64,000 nucleotides of DNA, taken from contig NZ_CP073587.1 in NCBI RefSeq assembly GCF_018223345.1, positions 2,267,001 through 2,331,000 on the forward strand, read 5' to 3'. Below the pieces are notes generated by a model. That model searched no databases, was not told where the DNA came from, and saw nothing but the letters and a program-made list of their open reading frames with translations. Source of the stretch: Shewanella yunxiaonensis. Lineage in GTDB: Bacteria > Pseudomonadota > Gammaproteobacteria > Enterobacterales > Shewanellaceae. A program made the position numbers and the translations under genes. Shown here in pieces: positions 47,657 through 57,669 of the stretch; positions within the stretch are counted from its first letter, which is position 1, and each line of letters starts with the position of its first letter.

Positions 47657-49036
47657 TTATTTCTTGCGCCAAGTGGTGCCACTTGCACCATCTTCGAGAA
47701 TAACCCCCAGCTCATTGAGACGATCCCGTGCTTTATCGGCGGCCGCCCAATCTTTCTCTTTACGGGCACGATTACGCTCGGTGATCAGCGCTTCAATTTC
47801 GGCGACTTCTTCATCACTCCCCTGCCCTTGCAGAAAAGCTTCTGGAGACGAACTGAGAATACCCAATACATCAGCAAGCTGCTTCATTGCCACAGCCAAC
47901 GCAGCAGCGGCCGCCAGATCAGTGGCTTTCAGGCGGTTGATCTCACGCACCATATCAAACAGTACCGAGTATGCTTCTGGCGTATTGAAATCATCGTCCA
48001 TTGCGGCTTTGAAACGTTCGACGTACTCAGTGGCCGCAGCTGGTGCAACGCTGAGGTCTAAATCTTTTAACGCGGTGTACAGACGCTCAAGCGAGGCACG
48101 CGCCTGCTTGAGGTTATCCTCAGAGTAGTTGAGCTGGCTGCGGTAATGGCCGGACAACAAAAAATAGCGCACAGTTTCGGCATCATAGTGCGCCAGCACA
48201 TCGCGAATGGTAAAAAAGTTGCCCAGTGATTTGGACATCTTCTCTTTGTCCACCATCACCATACCGGTGTGCATCCAGTAATTGACATACTTAGTGTCAT
48301 GGGCACAGCAGGACTGGGCAATTTCATTTTCATGATGGGGGAACATCAAGTCAGAACCACCACCATGAATATCAAAATGATCCCCCAGATGTTTGCTGTT
48401 CATAGCCGAGCATTCAATATGCCAGCCAGGACGACCCGCGCCCCAAGGTGAATCCCAGGTTGGCTCGCCCGGTTTGGACATTTTCCACAGCACAAAATCC
48501 ATCGGATTACGTTTGTTTTCGTCGACTTCGACACGAGCCCCGGCCTGCAGCTGATCCAAATCCTGCCCAGACAGACGACCATACGCTGGGAAGGACCCCA
48601 CACTAAACAGCACATCGCCATCTGCCGCCACATAGGCATGACCGCGGTCAATCAACTGCTGCACCATTTCGATGATGTCAGCGATATGCAACGTGGCGCG
48701 CGGTTCCATATCCGGGCGTAACATGTTCAATGCATCAAAATCTGCATGCATATCGGCAATCAACCGCTCGGTAAGTGACTCACAGCTTTCGCCATTTTCA
48801 TTAGCGCGCTTAATGATCTTGTCATCAACATCAGTAATATTACGCAAAAAATTCACTTCATAGCCTGCATAACGCAGATAACGCACTATCATGTCAAAAG
48901 AGACAAAAGTCCTACCATGACCGATATGACACAGATCGTAGATGGTAACGCCACACACATACATACCCACCTTACCGGGAGCAATGGGTTTGAATTCCTC
49001 TTTTTGGCGACTCAGACTGTTGTAGATCTTCAACAT
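47657..49036 (-). CDS. cysS: Cysteinyl-tRNA synthetase
   Basis: A 459-aa class I aminoacyl-tRNA synthetase charging tRNA-Cys. It shows HIGH (HIGHGRTF), KMSKS ([11 protein letters not shown]), and the zinc ligands in [10 protein letters not shown] and in WHIECSAMN and [11 protein letters not shown] start it at the ATG at 49036 ([15 protein letters not shown]), the family start; an open frame to 49195 overlaps the ppiB promoter and adds 53 unrelated residues. It diverges from ppiB. Confidence 0.96.
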   Translation of the reverse strand: MLKIYNSLSRQKEEFKPIAPGKVGMYVCGVTIYDLCHIGHGRTFVSFDMIVRYLRYAGYEVNFLRNITDVDDKIIKRANENGESCESLTERLIADMHADFDALNMLRPDMEPRATLHIADIIEMVQQLIDRGHAYVAADGDVLFSVGSFPAYGRLSGQDLDQLQAGARVEVDENKRNPMDFVLWKMSKPGEPTWDSPWGAGRPGWHIECSAMNSKHLGDHFDIHGGGSDLMFPHHENEIAQSCCAHDTKYVNYWMHTGMVMVDKEKMSKSLGNFFTIRDVLAHYDAETVRYFLLSGHYRSQLNYSEDNLKQARASLERLYTALKDLDLSVAPAAATEYVERFKAAMDDDFNTPEAYSVLFDMVREINRLKATDLAAAAALAVAMKQLADVLGILSSSPEAFLQGQGSDEEVAEIEALITERNRARKEKDWAAADKARDRLNELGVILEDGASGTTWRKK

Positions 49037-49178
49037 TGACGTTCTCTTAAACAAAAATAACGAAAAGGGTAAACTGGACCAAGAGTTTAGCATTGGCACA
49101 GGCAGTTGAATACCGCCCTTTAACGCCATTCCCGGATAAGTTAGAATCCGCCCACGAAATTTGTCCAAAGGAAAAATT

Positions 49179-49673
49179 ATGATCACACTGCACACAAATC
49201 ATGGCGATATCAAATTAGCCCTGAATGAAGAGAAAGCCCCACAGACAGCAGCCAACTTTGCGCAATACGCCAGCGAAGGTTTTTTTGATGGCACCATTTT
49301 TCACCGTGTTATCGATGGATTTATGATCCAGGGTGGCGGTTTCACTGCCGACATGCAGCAAAAGCCAACAAATGCCCCGGTCAAAAATGAAGCCAACAAT
49401 GGCCTGTCCAACAAGACTGGCACCATCGCGATGGCGCGCACCTCAGATCCCCATTCTGCGACCGCGCAGTTCTTCATCAACGTTAACGACAACACTTTCC
49501 TGGATTTCAAAAGTGAATCAATGCAGGGTTGGGGTTATTGCGTATTTGGTGAAGTAGTTGAAGGTATGGACGTGGTCAACAAGATCAAGGAAGTCAGCAC
49601 CGGCAATAGAGGCATGCATCAGGATGTACCACTGGAAGCCGTTGTGATCGAAAAAGTGACCATCAGCGAATAA
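49179..49673 (+). CDS. ppiB: Cytoplasmic peptidylprolyl isomerase B (cyclophilin)
   Basis: A 164-aa cyclophilin with the core [19 protein letters not shown] and [22 protein letters not shown]. It catalyses proline isomerisation and, lacking a signal peptide, is cytoplasmic. AAAGGA precedes the ATG at 49179. The lpxH gene begins six bases after its stop. Confidence 0.95.
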   Translation: MITLHTNHGDIKLALNEEKAPQTAANFAQYASEGFFDGTIFHRVIDGFMIQGGGFTADMQQKPTNAPVKNEANNGLSNKTGTIAMARTSDPHSATAQFFINVNDNTFLDFKSESMQGWGYCVFGEVVEGMDVVNKIKEVSTGNRGMHQDVPLEAVVIEKVTISE

Positions 49674-49679
49674 GCGCGT

Positions 49680-50393
49680 ATGCACACACTTTTTATCGGC
49701 GATCTGCATTTGAGTGCAGATCGCCCAGATATCACACAAGCTTTCATCCGCTTTCTTGATACGCAGCTAGCGGGGACTGAAGCGCTCTATATTTTAGGTG
49801 ACCTGTTTGAAGTGTGGGTGGGTGATGATCTGGCAGAACCCTTTGCTATAGACATCGCGACACATCTTAAAACGGTTAGTCTTCAGCTACCCATCTATTT
49901 CATCCATGGCAATCGCGATTTTTTGTTAAGCCAAGATTACGCCAGGCAAGCCGGTATGAAGCTGCTACCTGAAGTTCAGGTACTATCGTTATATGGTCGG
50001 GAATCGGTGGTGCTGCATGGGGATAGCCTGTGTACACTGGATCATGATTATCAACGCTTTCGCCGCTTTCGTAATCGCCCATTCGTGCAATGGTGTTATC
50101 GCCATCTGCCACAACAACTGCGCGTGAATATCGCCGCCAAACTGCGTCGCAACAGTCAGCAGCAAAATCAGATCAAACCCGAGCAGATCATGGATGTCAC
50201 CGTTGATGAAGTGTCCAAGCTATTGGCTCAATCCGGTGCTTCATTGATGATCCACGGACATACTCATCGACCAGCGATCCATGAACTGGGTCATGGGCAG
50301 CAACGAGCGGTGGTGGGCGACTGGTATCAGCAAGGCAGTATTCTGAAAGTCAGTCAGGATACCATCGAACTGCAAACGCTGCCGTTCGCTTAA
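49680..50393 (+). CDS. lpxH: UDP-2,3-diacylglucosamine diphosphatase LpxH
   Basis: A 237-aa calcineurin-like phosphoesterase that makes lipid X in lipid A synthesis at the inner membrane. Its metal motifs are GDLHL, ILGDLFEVWVGDD, HGNRDFLL, HGDSL and HGHTHRP. It is co-transcribed with ppiB, six bases downstream, an arrangement also found in E. coli. Confidence 0.95.
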   Translation: MHTLFIGDLHLSADRPDITQAFIRFLDTQLAGTEALYILGDLFEVWVGDDLAEPFAIDIATHLKTVSLQLPIYFIHGNRDFLLSQDYARQAGMKLLPEVQVLSLYGRESVVLHGDSLCTLDHDYQRFRRFRNRPFVQWCYRHLPQQLRVNIAAKLRRNSQQQNQIKPEQIMDVTVDEVSKLLAQSGASLMIHGHTHRPAIHELGHGQQRAVVGDWYQQGSILKVSQDTIELQTLPFA

Positions 50394-50401
50394 TCGGCTA
50401 A

Positions 50402-51328
50402 CTAGGCAGGAATGCCACTGTGGAAACGGAACTCCGCATCGCTTGTCATTATCAGATGTGCTTCTGCCGCCACTAATTGCCCTATTCTGTCACTGATATC
50501 ACCACCAGCAACGGCTCGAGCCAGTGACAGATAATCCTGATAATGGCGCGCTTCTGAACGCAGCAACGAGACATAAAAACGCCCGAGTTCCTCGTCCAGA
50601 TATGGGGCGAGTTTAGCAAAACGCTCACATGAGCGAGCTTCAATCAGGGCGCCCACAATCAATTTATCAATCAAGGTCTGTGGCTCATGCGTTGTCACCT
50701 GCGTTAACAACCCTTTGGCATAGCGCCCTGCTGGAACATTGCTGTAGGGAATATTGCGTGCCTGCATAATTTCCAGCACTTGATCGAAATGATGTAACTC
50801 CTCTTTGATTAATCGCACCATTTTGGCAATCAGATCATCACTTTGTGCAAAATCGGCCCGAGGTAACAATGGTTTGTAGCAGACATCAGTTTCCTCGGTG
50901 TCGGATACTACCTGAGCCAGTAAATGGCTTTGGCTGTCCGCCCATTGCGATACTGACCGCGCGGAAGGCAGGTCAGCAACATGTTTGTCCAACAGATAAA
51001 GCGCCTGTTTTGCGGCTTTCACATCGCTATTGCTAGCTGTTGCCGCTCCAGCAGGAAAAAACCAGCGCTGGAATTCATCTACTGACCACTTATCAAAGCG
51101 AAACAGAAAGAACTCGTAAGGTTTCAACATATTCACTACAGCGTCTTGTGATGACACTGCGTATTTTCGCAGCAATTTACCGGCGGTCGCGGCCGCTTTC
51201 CATTCGCAGTTACAATGATCAATCAATAGCGCAGCCAGATTTTCTGGTTTACGTGCCTCGGTAATCCAGCCATCAGGCGTTTCACAGCCTAAGAAGTCCT
51301 TAATAGGTGCAAGCAATTGGGAATACAT
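50402..51328 (-). CDS. miaE: tRNA ms2io6A37 hydroxylase MiaE
   Basis: A 308-aa diiron monooxygenase that hydroxylates ms2i6A37 in tRNA. The ferritin-like ligands are visible: Glu42 (CEWKAA), Glu177 and His180 (EELHHF), Glu230 (IEARSCE) and Glu259-x2-His262 (SEARHY). The spacing between the first ligand and the EELHHF helix is about 135 residues, longer than I recall for the family, with residues about 85-160 of low recognisability, so an insertion is likely. It converges on lpxH with only nine bases between stops. Confidence 0.9.
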   Translation of the reverse strand: MYSQLLAPIKDFLGCETPDGWITEARKPENLAALLIDHCNCEWKAAATAGKLLRKYAVSSQDAVVNMLKPYEFFLFRFDKWSVDEFQRWFFPAGAATASNSDVKAAKQALYLLDKHVADLPSARSVSQWADSQSHLLAQVVSDTEETDVCYKPLLPRADFAQSDDLIAKMVRLIKEELHHFDQVLEIMQARNIPYSNVPAGRYAKGLLTQVTTHEPQTLIDKLIVGALIEARSCERFAKLAPYLDEELGRFYVSLLRSEARHYQDYLSLARAVAGGDISDRIGQLVAAEAHLIMTSDAEFRFHSGIPA

Positions 51329-51627
51329 GTCTGATACTAACTAAATTTAATTGTGAAAATTTTCTCTTGTCGGCATTCTCTCGTCAACCGCTGGTCGCAT
51401 CAAAACAGTGACGGTGATGGACTAGTAATAGTATTGGTTTGGGTCGTCACGATATTCTGTTCGAGGATTAAAAAGAACCAATTTTCACATACTAATGCCG
51501 TTCCTTTTTATTCAGATAATGCGTTCATGGTAAAGGCGGTTAAGTGGATAACCATTTTGCTAACGTATGCCTGCCACCATAAATGATGGCAATGACACCA
51601 AATTCCAAACCACAAATGCGCTCTCAT

Positions 51628-51654
51628 AAAAAAAGGCCACCTATCGGTGGCCTT
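51628..51654 (-). terminator. Terminator after POT transporter
   Basis: AAGGCCACC pairs with GGTGGCCTT around TATC, with a T-tract on the minus strand. The rest of the 51329-51672 gap holds no convincing gene; a 77-codon plus-strand frame at 51353-51586 has no ribosome-binding site or family resemblance. Confidence 0.88.
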
Positions 51655-51672
51655 CAATGCATAACAATTAGA

Positions 51673-53229
51673 TTACTGCTCTGTTTTCACATCGGAAAGT
51701 GAAGCAGCCGCACTGTCACCATCACTGTTGCCGTTGTGAGAATGATGAGTCTCGGTCAGGCGGCGCATCAGTGGTAAAACTGCCAACGCAATCAAAGTAC
51801 AAACCACCGCTGCGATCCCCAGCTTATTGAACAGGCTGGTATAAATAGGCAATGTCTGTAGTGGATCGGTAATATCTCTAGGCACACTTGCGAAGTTTGC
51901 CACCACGCCACCTAAATACTGAGAAATACCGGACGCGACGAAATAAGCTCCCATCATAAAGCCGCCCATACGAGCAGGCACATAACGGGCAATCATCGCC
52001 AAGCCTAAACCACTCACCAGCAATTCACCCAGTGAATAGGAACCATAGCCCCAGATCATGATCCAGGATGAAGTTTTACCATCCACCGCAAACTGACCAG
52101 CGACACCGTAGATGAAGAACCCAATCGCAACAACAGCAAATCCCAACGCAAATTTTCCTGCGATAGAAAAGTCTTTATTGTTACGACCAGCCCAAGAGTA
52201 AGTCCAGGCCAATACCGGGCTCAGCAACATGATCCAGATAGGATTGAGTGCCTGGAACTGTGCAGGCGCCCAAGTCCACAGATGCACACCAAATACCTTG
52301 AAATCCCAGTCAACATTACGCAATGCGAACAAGTTCAGGGACGTAGACATCTGTTGATAGAACACGAAGAAAAATACGGTCTGAACGGTTAATACTAACG
52401 CCGCAATCAAACCGGCACGTTCACTGACTTCACTGTTGCGGATCAAGTGGGCAAAGATACCGAGAACAGCAACACCAGCAGCGTACACGAAGATACGAGC
52501 CACAGTTTGATATTCGAGAATAATGGCGGATAACACCACTGAAGCAGCTGCAGCAATCAATACCATAGCCAGTTTAGATTTGTTGACTGGATGACGATCG
52601 GGCTCAGAACCATATTCGGCAACAGCGTGACGCATGACAGAATAATTACCTAAACCGACTAACAAGCCCACACAGCAAACCGCAAACGCTGCATGCCAAC
52701 CAAAATCATTACCATAAGTGGCATTCACATAATCTTTAATCCATGGAGTCAAGATCATTGAAATGGTTGAACCAACGTTGACCGCCATGTAATAAATGGT
52801 GAAGGCACTATCAATTTTAGCGTCATCACCATCATAGATTTTACGCACTAAGTTGCCAGCATTTGGCTTAAACAGGCCGTTACCGACGACGATAACGCCC
52901 AGCGCGGCGAACAGGAACCAGGTATTTTCTGTCGGGACGGTCATCAATGCGTAACCTACAGACAGCACCCCGGCACCCAGCAACATGGTACGTTTAGTCC
53001 CGAGTATTTTATCCCCAACCCAACCACCAATTGCTGGAGATACATAAATCAGTGCTGCACAAGCACTCCATACCAAGTTTGCTCTGTCATCAGCAAAACC
53101 TAAACGCTGCACCATAAAATAAATGATCAGCGCCTGCATGCCGTAATAACCAAAGCGTTCCCACAATTCGATTAGGGAGACCGTCATAAATGACTGAGTT
53201 TTGCTTACCTTAGCTGAGCCAAGAGTCAT
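51673..53229 (-). CDS. Proton-dependent oligopeptide transporter (POT/PTR family)
   Basis: A 518-aa inner-membrane symporter importing di- and tripeptides, of the DtpA/DtpB type. The POT signatures are ELWERFGYYGMQALIIYFMVQ near the N terminus and FTIYYMAVNVGSTISMILTPW in the middle; about 14 hydrophobic segments are present. I favour the ATG at 53229, eight bases after GGAAG; ATGs at 53247 and 53244 are alternatives. It is a single-gene unit with its own terminator. Confidence 0.9.
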   Translation of the reverse strand: MTLGSAKVSKTQSFMTVSLIELWERFGYYGMQALIIYFMVQRLGFADDRANLVWSACAALIYVSPAIGGWVGDKILGTKRTMLLGAGVLSVGYALMTVPTENTWFLFAALGVIVVGNGLFKPNAGNLVRKIYDGDDAKIDSAFTIYYMAVNVGSTISMILTPWIKDYVNATYGNDFGWHAAFAVCCVGLLVGLGNYSVMRHAVAEYGSEPDRHPVNKSKLAMVLIAAAASVVLSAIILEYQTVARIFVYAAGVAVLGIFAHLIRNSEVSERAGLIAALVLTVQTVFFFVFYQQMSTSLNLFALRNVDWDFKVFGVHLWTWAPAQFQALNPIWIMLLSPVLAWTYSWAGRNNKDFSIAGKFALGFAVVAIGFFIYGVAGQFAVDGKTSSWIMIWGYGSYSLGELLVSGLGLAMIARYVPARMGGFMMGAYFVASGISQYLGGVVANFASVPRDITDPLQTLPIYTSLFNKLGIAAVVCTLIALAVLPLMRRLTETHHSHNGNSDGDSAAASLSDVKTEQ

Positions 53230-53415
53230 ATTGCTTGCTTCCATCATTGTTGTAGTAATGTTTAAGGCCAAGAGTATAAGTCGAGTGCCGGGGTAAACCA
53301 ATGTTGAACCCCGGCAAAATAGACTTTGTTACAAAAGCCTCGATATTGTTGCTGCCAAAAAGGGTGTATCACATCCGCTGCCACTTCCTTCACCAGTCAG
53401 ATATGTTCACCACTT

Positions 53416-53445
53416 AAAAAAGCACCTCAAAAATAGGTGCTTTTT
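53416..53445. terminator. Terminator after HNH gene
   Basis: AAAAAGCACCT pairs with AGGTGCTTTTT around a loop of CAAAAAT, just past the HNH-gene stop on the minus strand. Confidence 0.85.
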
Positions 53446-53446
53446 G

Positions 53447-53812
53447 TCATTTCTGACCTTTTTTAGCCATCATTGCCTTGAGATCAGCAAATGGATTAAA
53501 GGTCGCAGGTGCTTGCTTAGTTTCCGAAGTATCACCATAGGACACTAATTCTTCAAAGCGAGCATGTTCATTGTCATGACAATACAGGCATAACAGCTCC
53601 CAATTAGAGCCGTCCGATGGGTTGTTATCATGATTGTGATCGCGATGATGCACCGTGAGTTCACTCAGATTTTTATGAGTAAATTCTCTGGCACAGCGAC
53701 CACAAACCCAGGGATACAGTTTTAACGCCTGTTCCCGATACCCTTTCTCACGGTTGGCCCGATATTCCCTGGCCTCCGCCAGTACCCGGTCCAATTTGCT
53801 TGGTGTTGTCAT
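53447..53812 (-). CDS. yajD: YajD-like HNH nuclease domain protein
   Basis: A 121-aa protein with an HNH motif: CGRCAREF and CLYCHDNEHARFEEL as a four-Cys zinc site flanking LTVHHRDHNHDNNPSDGSNW, the catalytic HH-N-H core. E. coli YajD is the likely homologue; its biological role is not established. It is on the same strand after the BCCT gene, 33 bases downstream. Confidence 0.9.
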   Translation of the reverse strand: MTTPSKLDRVLAEAREYRANREKGYREQALKLYPWVCGRCAREFTHKNLSELTVHHRDHNHDNNPSDGSNWELLCLYCHDNEHARFEELVSYGDTSETKQAPATFNPFADLKAMMAKKGQK

Positions 53813-53844
53813 ACCTGATTCCTACGTCTAACGACGCTACGACC

Positions 53845-55809
53845 TTAATTACTCACATATTCTGCATTAGAAAGATGCAGATAATGCAGATATTTCTCGT
53901 ACTGAGTTACTACATCCGCCTGTAGCTGCTCTGGCGTATACCCCATAACATCATAATACTGCCCGCCATGTTCGAGAAATACTTCGACGCGATAATAGTG
54001 TCTATCACCGGTCTCAAGCAATGTTGGTAAGGTAAAACTGCGGATCCGCAAGGCGTATACAAAGGTTTGCACCTGGAGTTCCTCAATCAGCAAACGCACC
54101 CGGTCTTGCTCATATTGCAGTTTGGTATCAATGCCTCGTTCGACAAATTCACGCGCTACCATCGACAAAGCCGGTTCGGCAATGTCATCTAAATACTGCC
54201 GGGCGTCCTTATAACTCGGATGCGAAACCAACACTTCGAGGTGTTTTTGCCAAGGAACACTGGTCTGCGAATACTGCACACTAGTGTTATGTAAGCGCAC
54301 ACTCATTAGCTTCAAACGATCATCCTTTAACGCTTTGAATAAACCGATACACATCAGCAACATCACCACCAGAAACGGCATGGCGCTGGCGATTGATGCC
54401 GTCTGCAAGGCTTTCAGTCCACCGGCCAGTAATAATACCGAGGCGACAACGCCTTCAAGCAAAGCCCAGAAAATTCGCTGCCACACCGGCGCATTTTCAT
54501 CACCACCAGACGTCAGATTATCCACCACCAGTGAGCCTGAATCTGATGAGGTCACGAAAAACGTTACCACCAGACACACACCTAGAATGTCCAAAAATCC
54601 TGACCATGGCAGGTGTTTAAAGAAAGTAAACAGCGCCACTGAGACATCTGAAGACACTGCATCAGCCAGATACTGAGCGCCGTGATTCATGATGGCGTCA
54701 ATTGCCGAATTGCCAAAAACAGTCATCCATAAAAATGTAAAACCGGTTGGCACAAACAACACCCCCACCAAAAACTCACGAATTGTGCGACCACGGGAAA
54801 CTCTGGCAATAAAGGTACCGACAAAAGGTGACCAAGAGATCCACCAGCCCCAATAAAAGAGCGTCCAACCGCCCAACCAATCATTTTTCTGCTGGTAAGC
54901 GTAGAGATTAAAAGTCTTATTAACGATGTCACTGAAATAAGCCCCAGTGTTCTGCACAAAATGTTGTAACAGATCCACCGTTGGACCAACGAGCAACACA
55001 AACATCATCAGCAGAAACGCCAAGCCCATATTGAGTTCGCTGAGGCTCTTAATGCCTTTGTTGACACCGGAGACCACCGAAGCAGTTGCCATCAGCGTGA
55101 TCACACAGATAAGACCTACTTGTACGGCTGGGGAAATGGGAAAAGCATCTCCCATCAAAAAATGTAGGCCTGAATTAACCTGCGCCACACCAAAACCCAA
55201 AGAAGTTGCTACGCCTAACACTGTGCCAAGAACGGCTAAGGTATCGACACAGTGACCAATCGGGCCATAAATGCGATTACCAATCAGCGGATATAAAGCA
55301 CTACGGGGTAATAAAGGTAAATTATGGCGATAACTAAAATAAGCGAGACTCAGGGCTACAATAGCGTAAATGGCCCAGGCATGTAATCCCCAGTGGAAAA
55401 AGGTAATTTTCAGCGCTTCTTTAGCAGCTTCCATCGTCTGTGGATCGGCATCAGGCGGTGCTAAAAAATGCATGACCGGTTCACCGATACCAAAAAACAT
55501 CAAACCAATCCCCATCCCGGCAGAAAACAACATGGCGATCCAAGTTTTATAACTGAAATCAGGTTCGGAATGGTCAGGACCTAACTTAATATCGCCGTAA
55601 CGGCTCAGCATAATAAACACGACGAACACCAGGAAAATCGCCACCGCCAGCACATAAAGCCAACCTGCTTTTAACTGTAACCAGGTTTGTACGCTATTGA
55701 ATAGCGCCTGTGACTGTTGCGGCCATACTGCCGCAATCAATACCAGCGCCACCAGACAAATTACTGATGAAAAAAACACTGGTGGATTGATACTCGATTT
55801 TATCGACAT
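53845..55809 (-). CDS. BCCT family (BetT-like) choline/betaine transporter
   Basis: A 654-aa inner-membrane transporter with twelve predicted helices and the BCCT signature GMGIGLMFFGIGEPVMHF and GGWTLFYWGWWISWSPFVG; a long C-terminal cytoplasmic tail (about residues 510-654) resembles osmotically regulated BetT. The substrate, choline or glycine betaine, is inferred. I take the ATG at 55809, five bases after GGGAG, over the one at 55821. A 260-nt leader with strong hairpins precedes it. Confidence 0.9.
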   Translation of the reverse strand: MSIKSSINPPVFFSSVICLVALVLIAAVWPQQSQALFNSVQTWLQLKAGWLYVLAVAIFLVFVVFIMLSRYGDIKLGPDHSEPDFSYKTWIAMLFSAGMGIGLMFFGIGEPVMHFLAPPDADPQTMEAAKEALKITFFHWGLHAWAIYAIVALSLAYFSYRHNLPLLPRSALYPLIGNRIYGPIGHCVDTLAVLGTVLGVATSLGFGVAQVNSGLHFLMGDAFPISPAVQVGLICVITLMATASVVSGVNKGIKSLSELNMGLAFLLMMFVLLVGPTVDLLQHFVQNTGAYFSDIVNKTFNLYAYQQKNDWLGGWTLFYWGWWISWSPFVGTFIARVSRGRTIREFLVGVLFVPTGFTFLWMTVFGNSAIDAIMNHGAQYLADAVSSDVSVALFTFFKHLPWSGFLDILGVCLVVTFFVTSSDSGSLVVDNLTSGGDENAPVWQRIFWALLEGVVASVLLLAGGLKALQTASIASAMPFLVVMLLMCIGLFKALKDDRLKLMSVRLHNTSVQYSQTSVPWQKHLEVLVSHPSYKDARQYLDDIAEPALSMVAREFVERGIDTKLQYEQDRVRLLIEELQVQTFVYALRIRSFTLPTLLETGDRHYYRVEVFLEHGGQYYDVMGYTPEQLQADVVTQYEKYLHYLHLSNAEYVSN

Positions 55810-55930
55810 AAACGCTCCCATCAGATGACAGGCTACTGCTTGGTAAACCGTTTCTCAGTCGTTGTGTACTTGCAGACTGCAGCAGCCAACACATTGCCAA
55901 TGGGCGACAGCAAGGGTAATTCAGCGACAT

Positions 55931-56020
55931 TGTTGCTCCGCGGCAAGGCTAGGAAACCTTTGATAATGGAGCAACATTCCCGCCGGCTCATGGGGCGGGA
56001 ATTACGGGAACCGGAGCAAA
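55931..56020 (-). promoter_or_regulatory. Structured 5' leader of BCCT gene, possible cis-regulatory RNA
   Basis: Two perfect hairpins abut: TGTTGCTCC (55968-55976 as read on the minus strand) pairs with GGAGCAACA (55931-55939), and TTCCCGCC pairs with GGCGGGAA (55977-55984 with 55994-56001). The 5'-lying segment TTGCTCCG (56012-56019 on the minus strand) can instead pair with CGGAGCAA at 55933-55940, competing with the first hairpin. This alternative pairing upstream of a transporter gene is typical of regulatory leaders. I could not match it to a known riboswitch class. Confidence 0.45.
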
Positions 56021-56074
56021 ATGAAACCGGCAAACCCGCTGAGATTACTACTGTTTTGGCAACAATTCGCGCCG

Positions 56075-56080
56075 ATTATA
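56075..56080 (-). promoter_or_regulatory. Candidate -10 element for BCCT gene
   Basis: TATAAT on the minus strand is a perfect -10 sequence; no strong -35 is visible at the usual spacing. It lies about 270 bases before the BCCT start, giving a long leader, and just past the DUF502 gene. Confidence 0.5.
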
Positions 56081-56124
56081 CACAAAATCAGCCAGATTGG
56101 GGAGCATAAAGGACGTTTGTACGG

Positions 56125-56739
56125 TTAATCACCCGGTTTGTGGTGATGATCGTGATCTGTCACCGCTGACTGCGAAATCCCTGCGGTCAGGTTAAAACGC
56201 ATGGCTTCTTCAAATGACCAGTCGACTTTGATTAAGTCTTCCCGTTTCACCAGACTGGTGATCCCGGCCATCTGATAAGACAACTGAAACAGCACCGGAA
56301 CCCAGTCGCCTTCAGGTAACGCATCCACCAACGGTTGTGGCGGGCGGTCAGTCATGATGAACCCCACAACGTAGCCACCATTAGCCTGGCGCACTAACAC
56401 TGTCTGTTGTGACTTCGGTTTAGAAGGGTCGCGATTCATCAACGAGGCAATATCGCGAATACTGCCATACACAGACTTAAACAGAGGGAACCGCATCAAC
56501 TGTCGTTCAACCCAGCTCCACAGCCACACCACCGGACTGACTGAAAACAGTAACCCTGCAATAAACACCAGCGCCACCACCAGCAGAAAACCCGCGCCAG
56601 GGAATGGGGATGGAGCGTGCACTATCGTTAGCAACAATTTTCCAAGTTCATCCAATGATGCAAATAGCGACCAGAACAACCACAGGCTGAGCGCCATCGG
56701 CAATAAATTGAGCAGACCTCGGATCAGGGTTTGTTTCAT
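56125..56739 (-). CDS. DUF502 family inner-membrane protein
   Basis: A 204-aa protein with two N-terminal hydrophobic segments (about 5-25 and 45-75) and the DUF502 landmarks LPMALSLWLFWSLF, FPLFKSVYGSIRDI and VLVRQANGGYVVGFIM. The function is unknown. GAGGAC precedes the start. It ends 45 bases before the putative BCCT promoter. Confidence 0.85.
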   Translation of the reverse strand: MKQTLIRGLLNLLPMALSLWLFWSLFASLDELGKLLLTIVHAPSPFPGAGFLLVVALVFIAGLLFSVSPVVWLWSWVERQLMRFPLFKSVYGSIRDIASLMNRDPSKPKSQQTVLVRQANGGYVVGFIMTDRPPQPLVDALPEGDWVPVLFQLSYQMAGITSLVKREDLIKVDWSFEEAMRFNLTAGISQSAVTDHDHHHKPGD

Positions 56740-56897
56740 GATGTCCTCACAGCAACACCGACGACATGACGGTGCGATGGTTATCTTAGCACTACGACAC
56801 TCCGCACCTCTACGGGCGAAGATTATCTGCCGCTTATTTCAGCAGCATAAGTGGAACACCTACTGACATAACACCTGAAATAACATGGTATCCATAA

Positions 56898-56921
56898 AAA
56901 ACGCCAGCAATCGCTGGCGTT
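56898..56921 (-). terminator. Terminator after phoU
   Basis: AACGCCAGC pairs with GCTGGCGTT around AATC, followed on the minus strand by TTTTTT, closing the pst-phoU operon. Confidence 0.88.
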
Positions 56922-56939
56922 CAGTACACATAAGTGCAA

Positions 56940-57641
56940 TCAGTCTTTTTCCATCTCTTCATAAGAAACGTGGCGGACATCGCGGCCTTTCACGTAATAA
57001 ATCACATACTCACAGATGTTTTTACAGCGATCCCCTACCCGCTCGACCGCGCGCGCAGCCCACAGCACATCAAGAATGCCGGGGATAGAGCGTGGGTCTT
57101 CCATCATGTAAGTCATCAATTGGCGAATGATGCCTTCATATTCTTTATCGAGCTTGGCGTCTTCCTTATGCAGTTCTATCGCCGATTCCGCATCCATCCG
57201 CGCCAACGAGTCCAAAGTTGCGTGCAATAAACGGGTGGCATGGCGTCCCATGCTCTCAATACTCACCAACAACGGTTGCTGGTTATTGTTACGTTTTTCC
57301 AATGCTGCCTTGGCAATACGCACACAAGCGTCACCGATACGTTCCAGGTCCGCAATGGTCTTAGAAATCGCAATGACCAAACGCAGATCGCTGGCAGCAG
57401 GCTGACGCTTGGCAATAATACGGGTGCATTCTTCGTCAATGTCCACTTCCATGCCATTAACACGGTGATCGCCGTCAATCACCTGCTGTGCCAGTTCTAT
57501 ATCTAAAGCACCTAAAGCATCCAACGCCTGCTCCAACTGGCGTTCAACCAATCCGCCCATCGCCAACACTTTATTGCGAATATCTTCCAGTTCGGCACTG
57601 AACTGACCGGAAATATGCTTATTAAGATTTTTGTTTTCCAT
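56940..57641 (-). CDS. phoU: Phosphate signalling protein PhoU
   Basis: A 233-aa helical protein made of two PhoU repeats, each with a metal-binding E/DxxxD-type motif (for example [18 protein letters not shown] and [17 protein letters not shown]). It links PstSCAB to the PhoR/PhoB kinase and regulator, damping phosphate uptake. It is the last gene of pstCAB-phoU. Confidence 0.95.
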   Translation of the reverse strand: MENKNLNKHISGQFSAELEDIRNKVLAMGGLVERQLEQALDALGALDIELAQQVIDGDHRVNGMEVDIDEECTRIIAKRQPAASDLRLVIAISKTIADLERIGDACVRIAKAALEKRNNNQQPLLVSIESMGRHATRLLHATLDSLARMDAESAIELHKEDAKLDKEYEGIIRQLMTYMMEDPRSIPGILDVLWAARAVERVGDRCKNICEYVIYYVKGRDVRHVSYEEMEKD

Positions 57642-57669
57642 AAAATCTGCCTTTGTTCAGTGGGAGGCG

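Noticed and set aside
51353..51586. A 77-codon plus-strand frame between miaE and the POT transporter
   Set aside because: It has no ribosome-binding site, no recognisable domain and irregular composition; left as intergenic.
55981..56060. CGCTGAGA-like string resembling part of a TPP riboswitch
   Set aside because: The rest of the thiamine motif (ACCC, AACCTGATC, TAAT-GCG-AGGGA) is absent, and the strand is opposite to the nearby gene.
55825..56109. A 94-codon plus-strand frame across the BCCT leader
   Set aside because: It overlaps the transporter start and the hairpins, has no ribosome-binding site and no family resemblance; it is explained by GC-rich structured RNA on the other strand.
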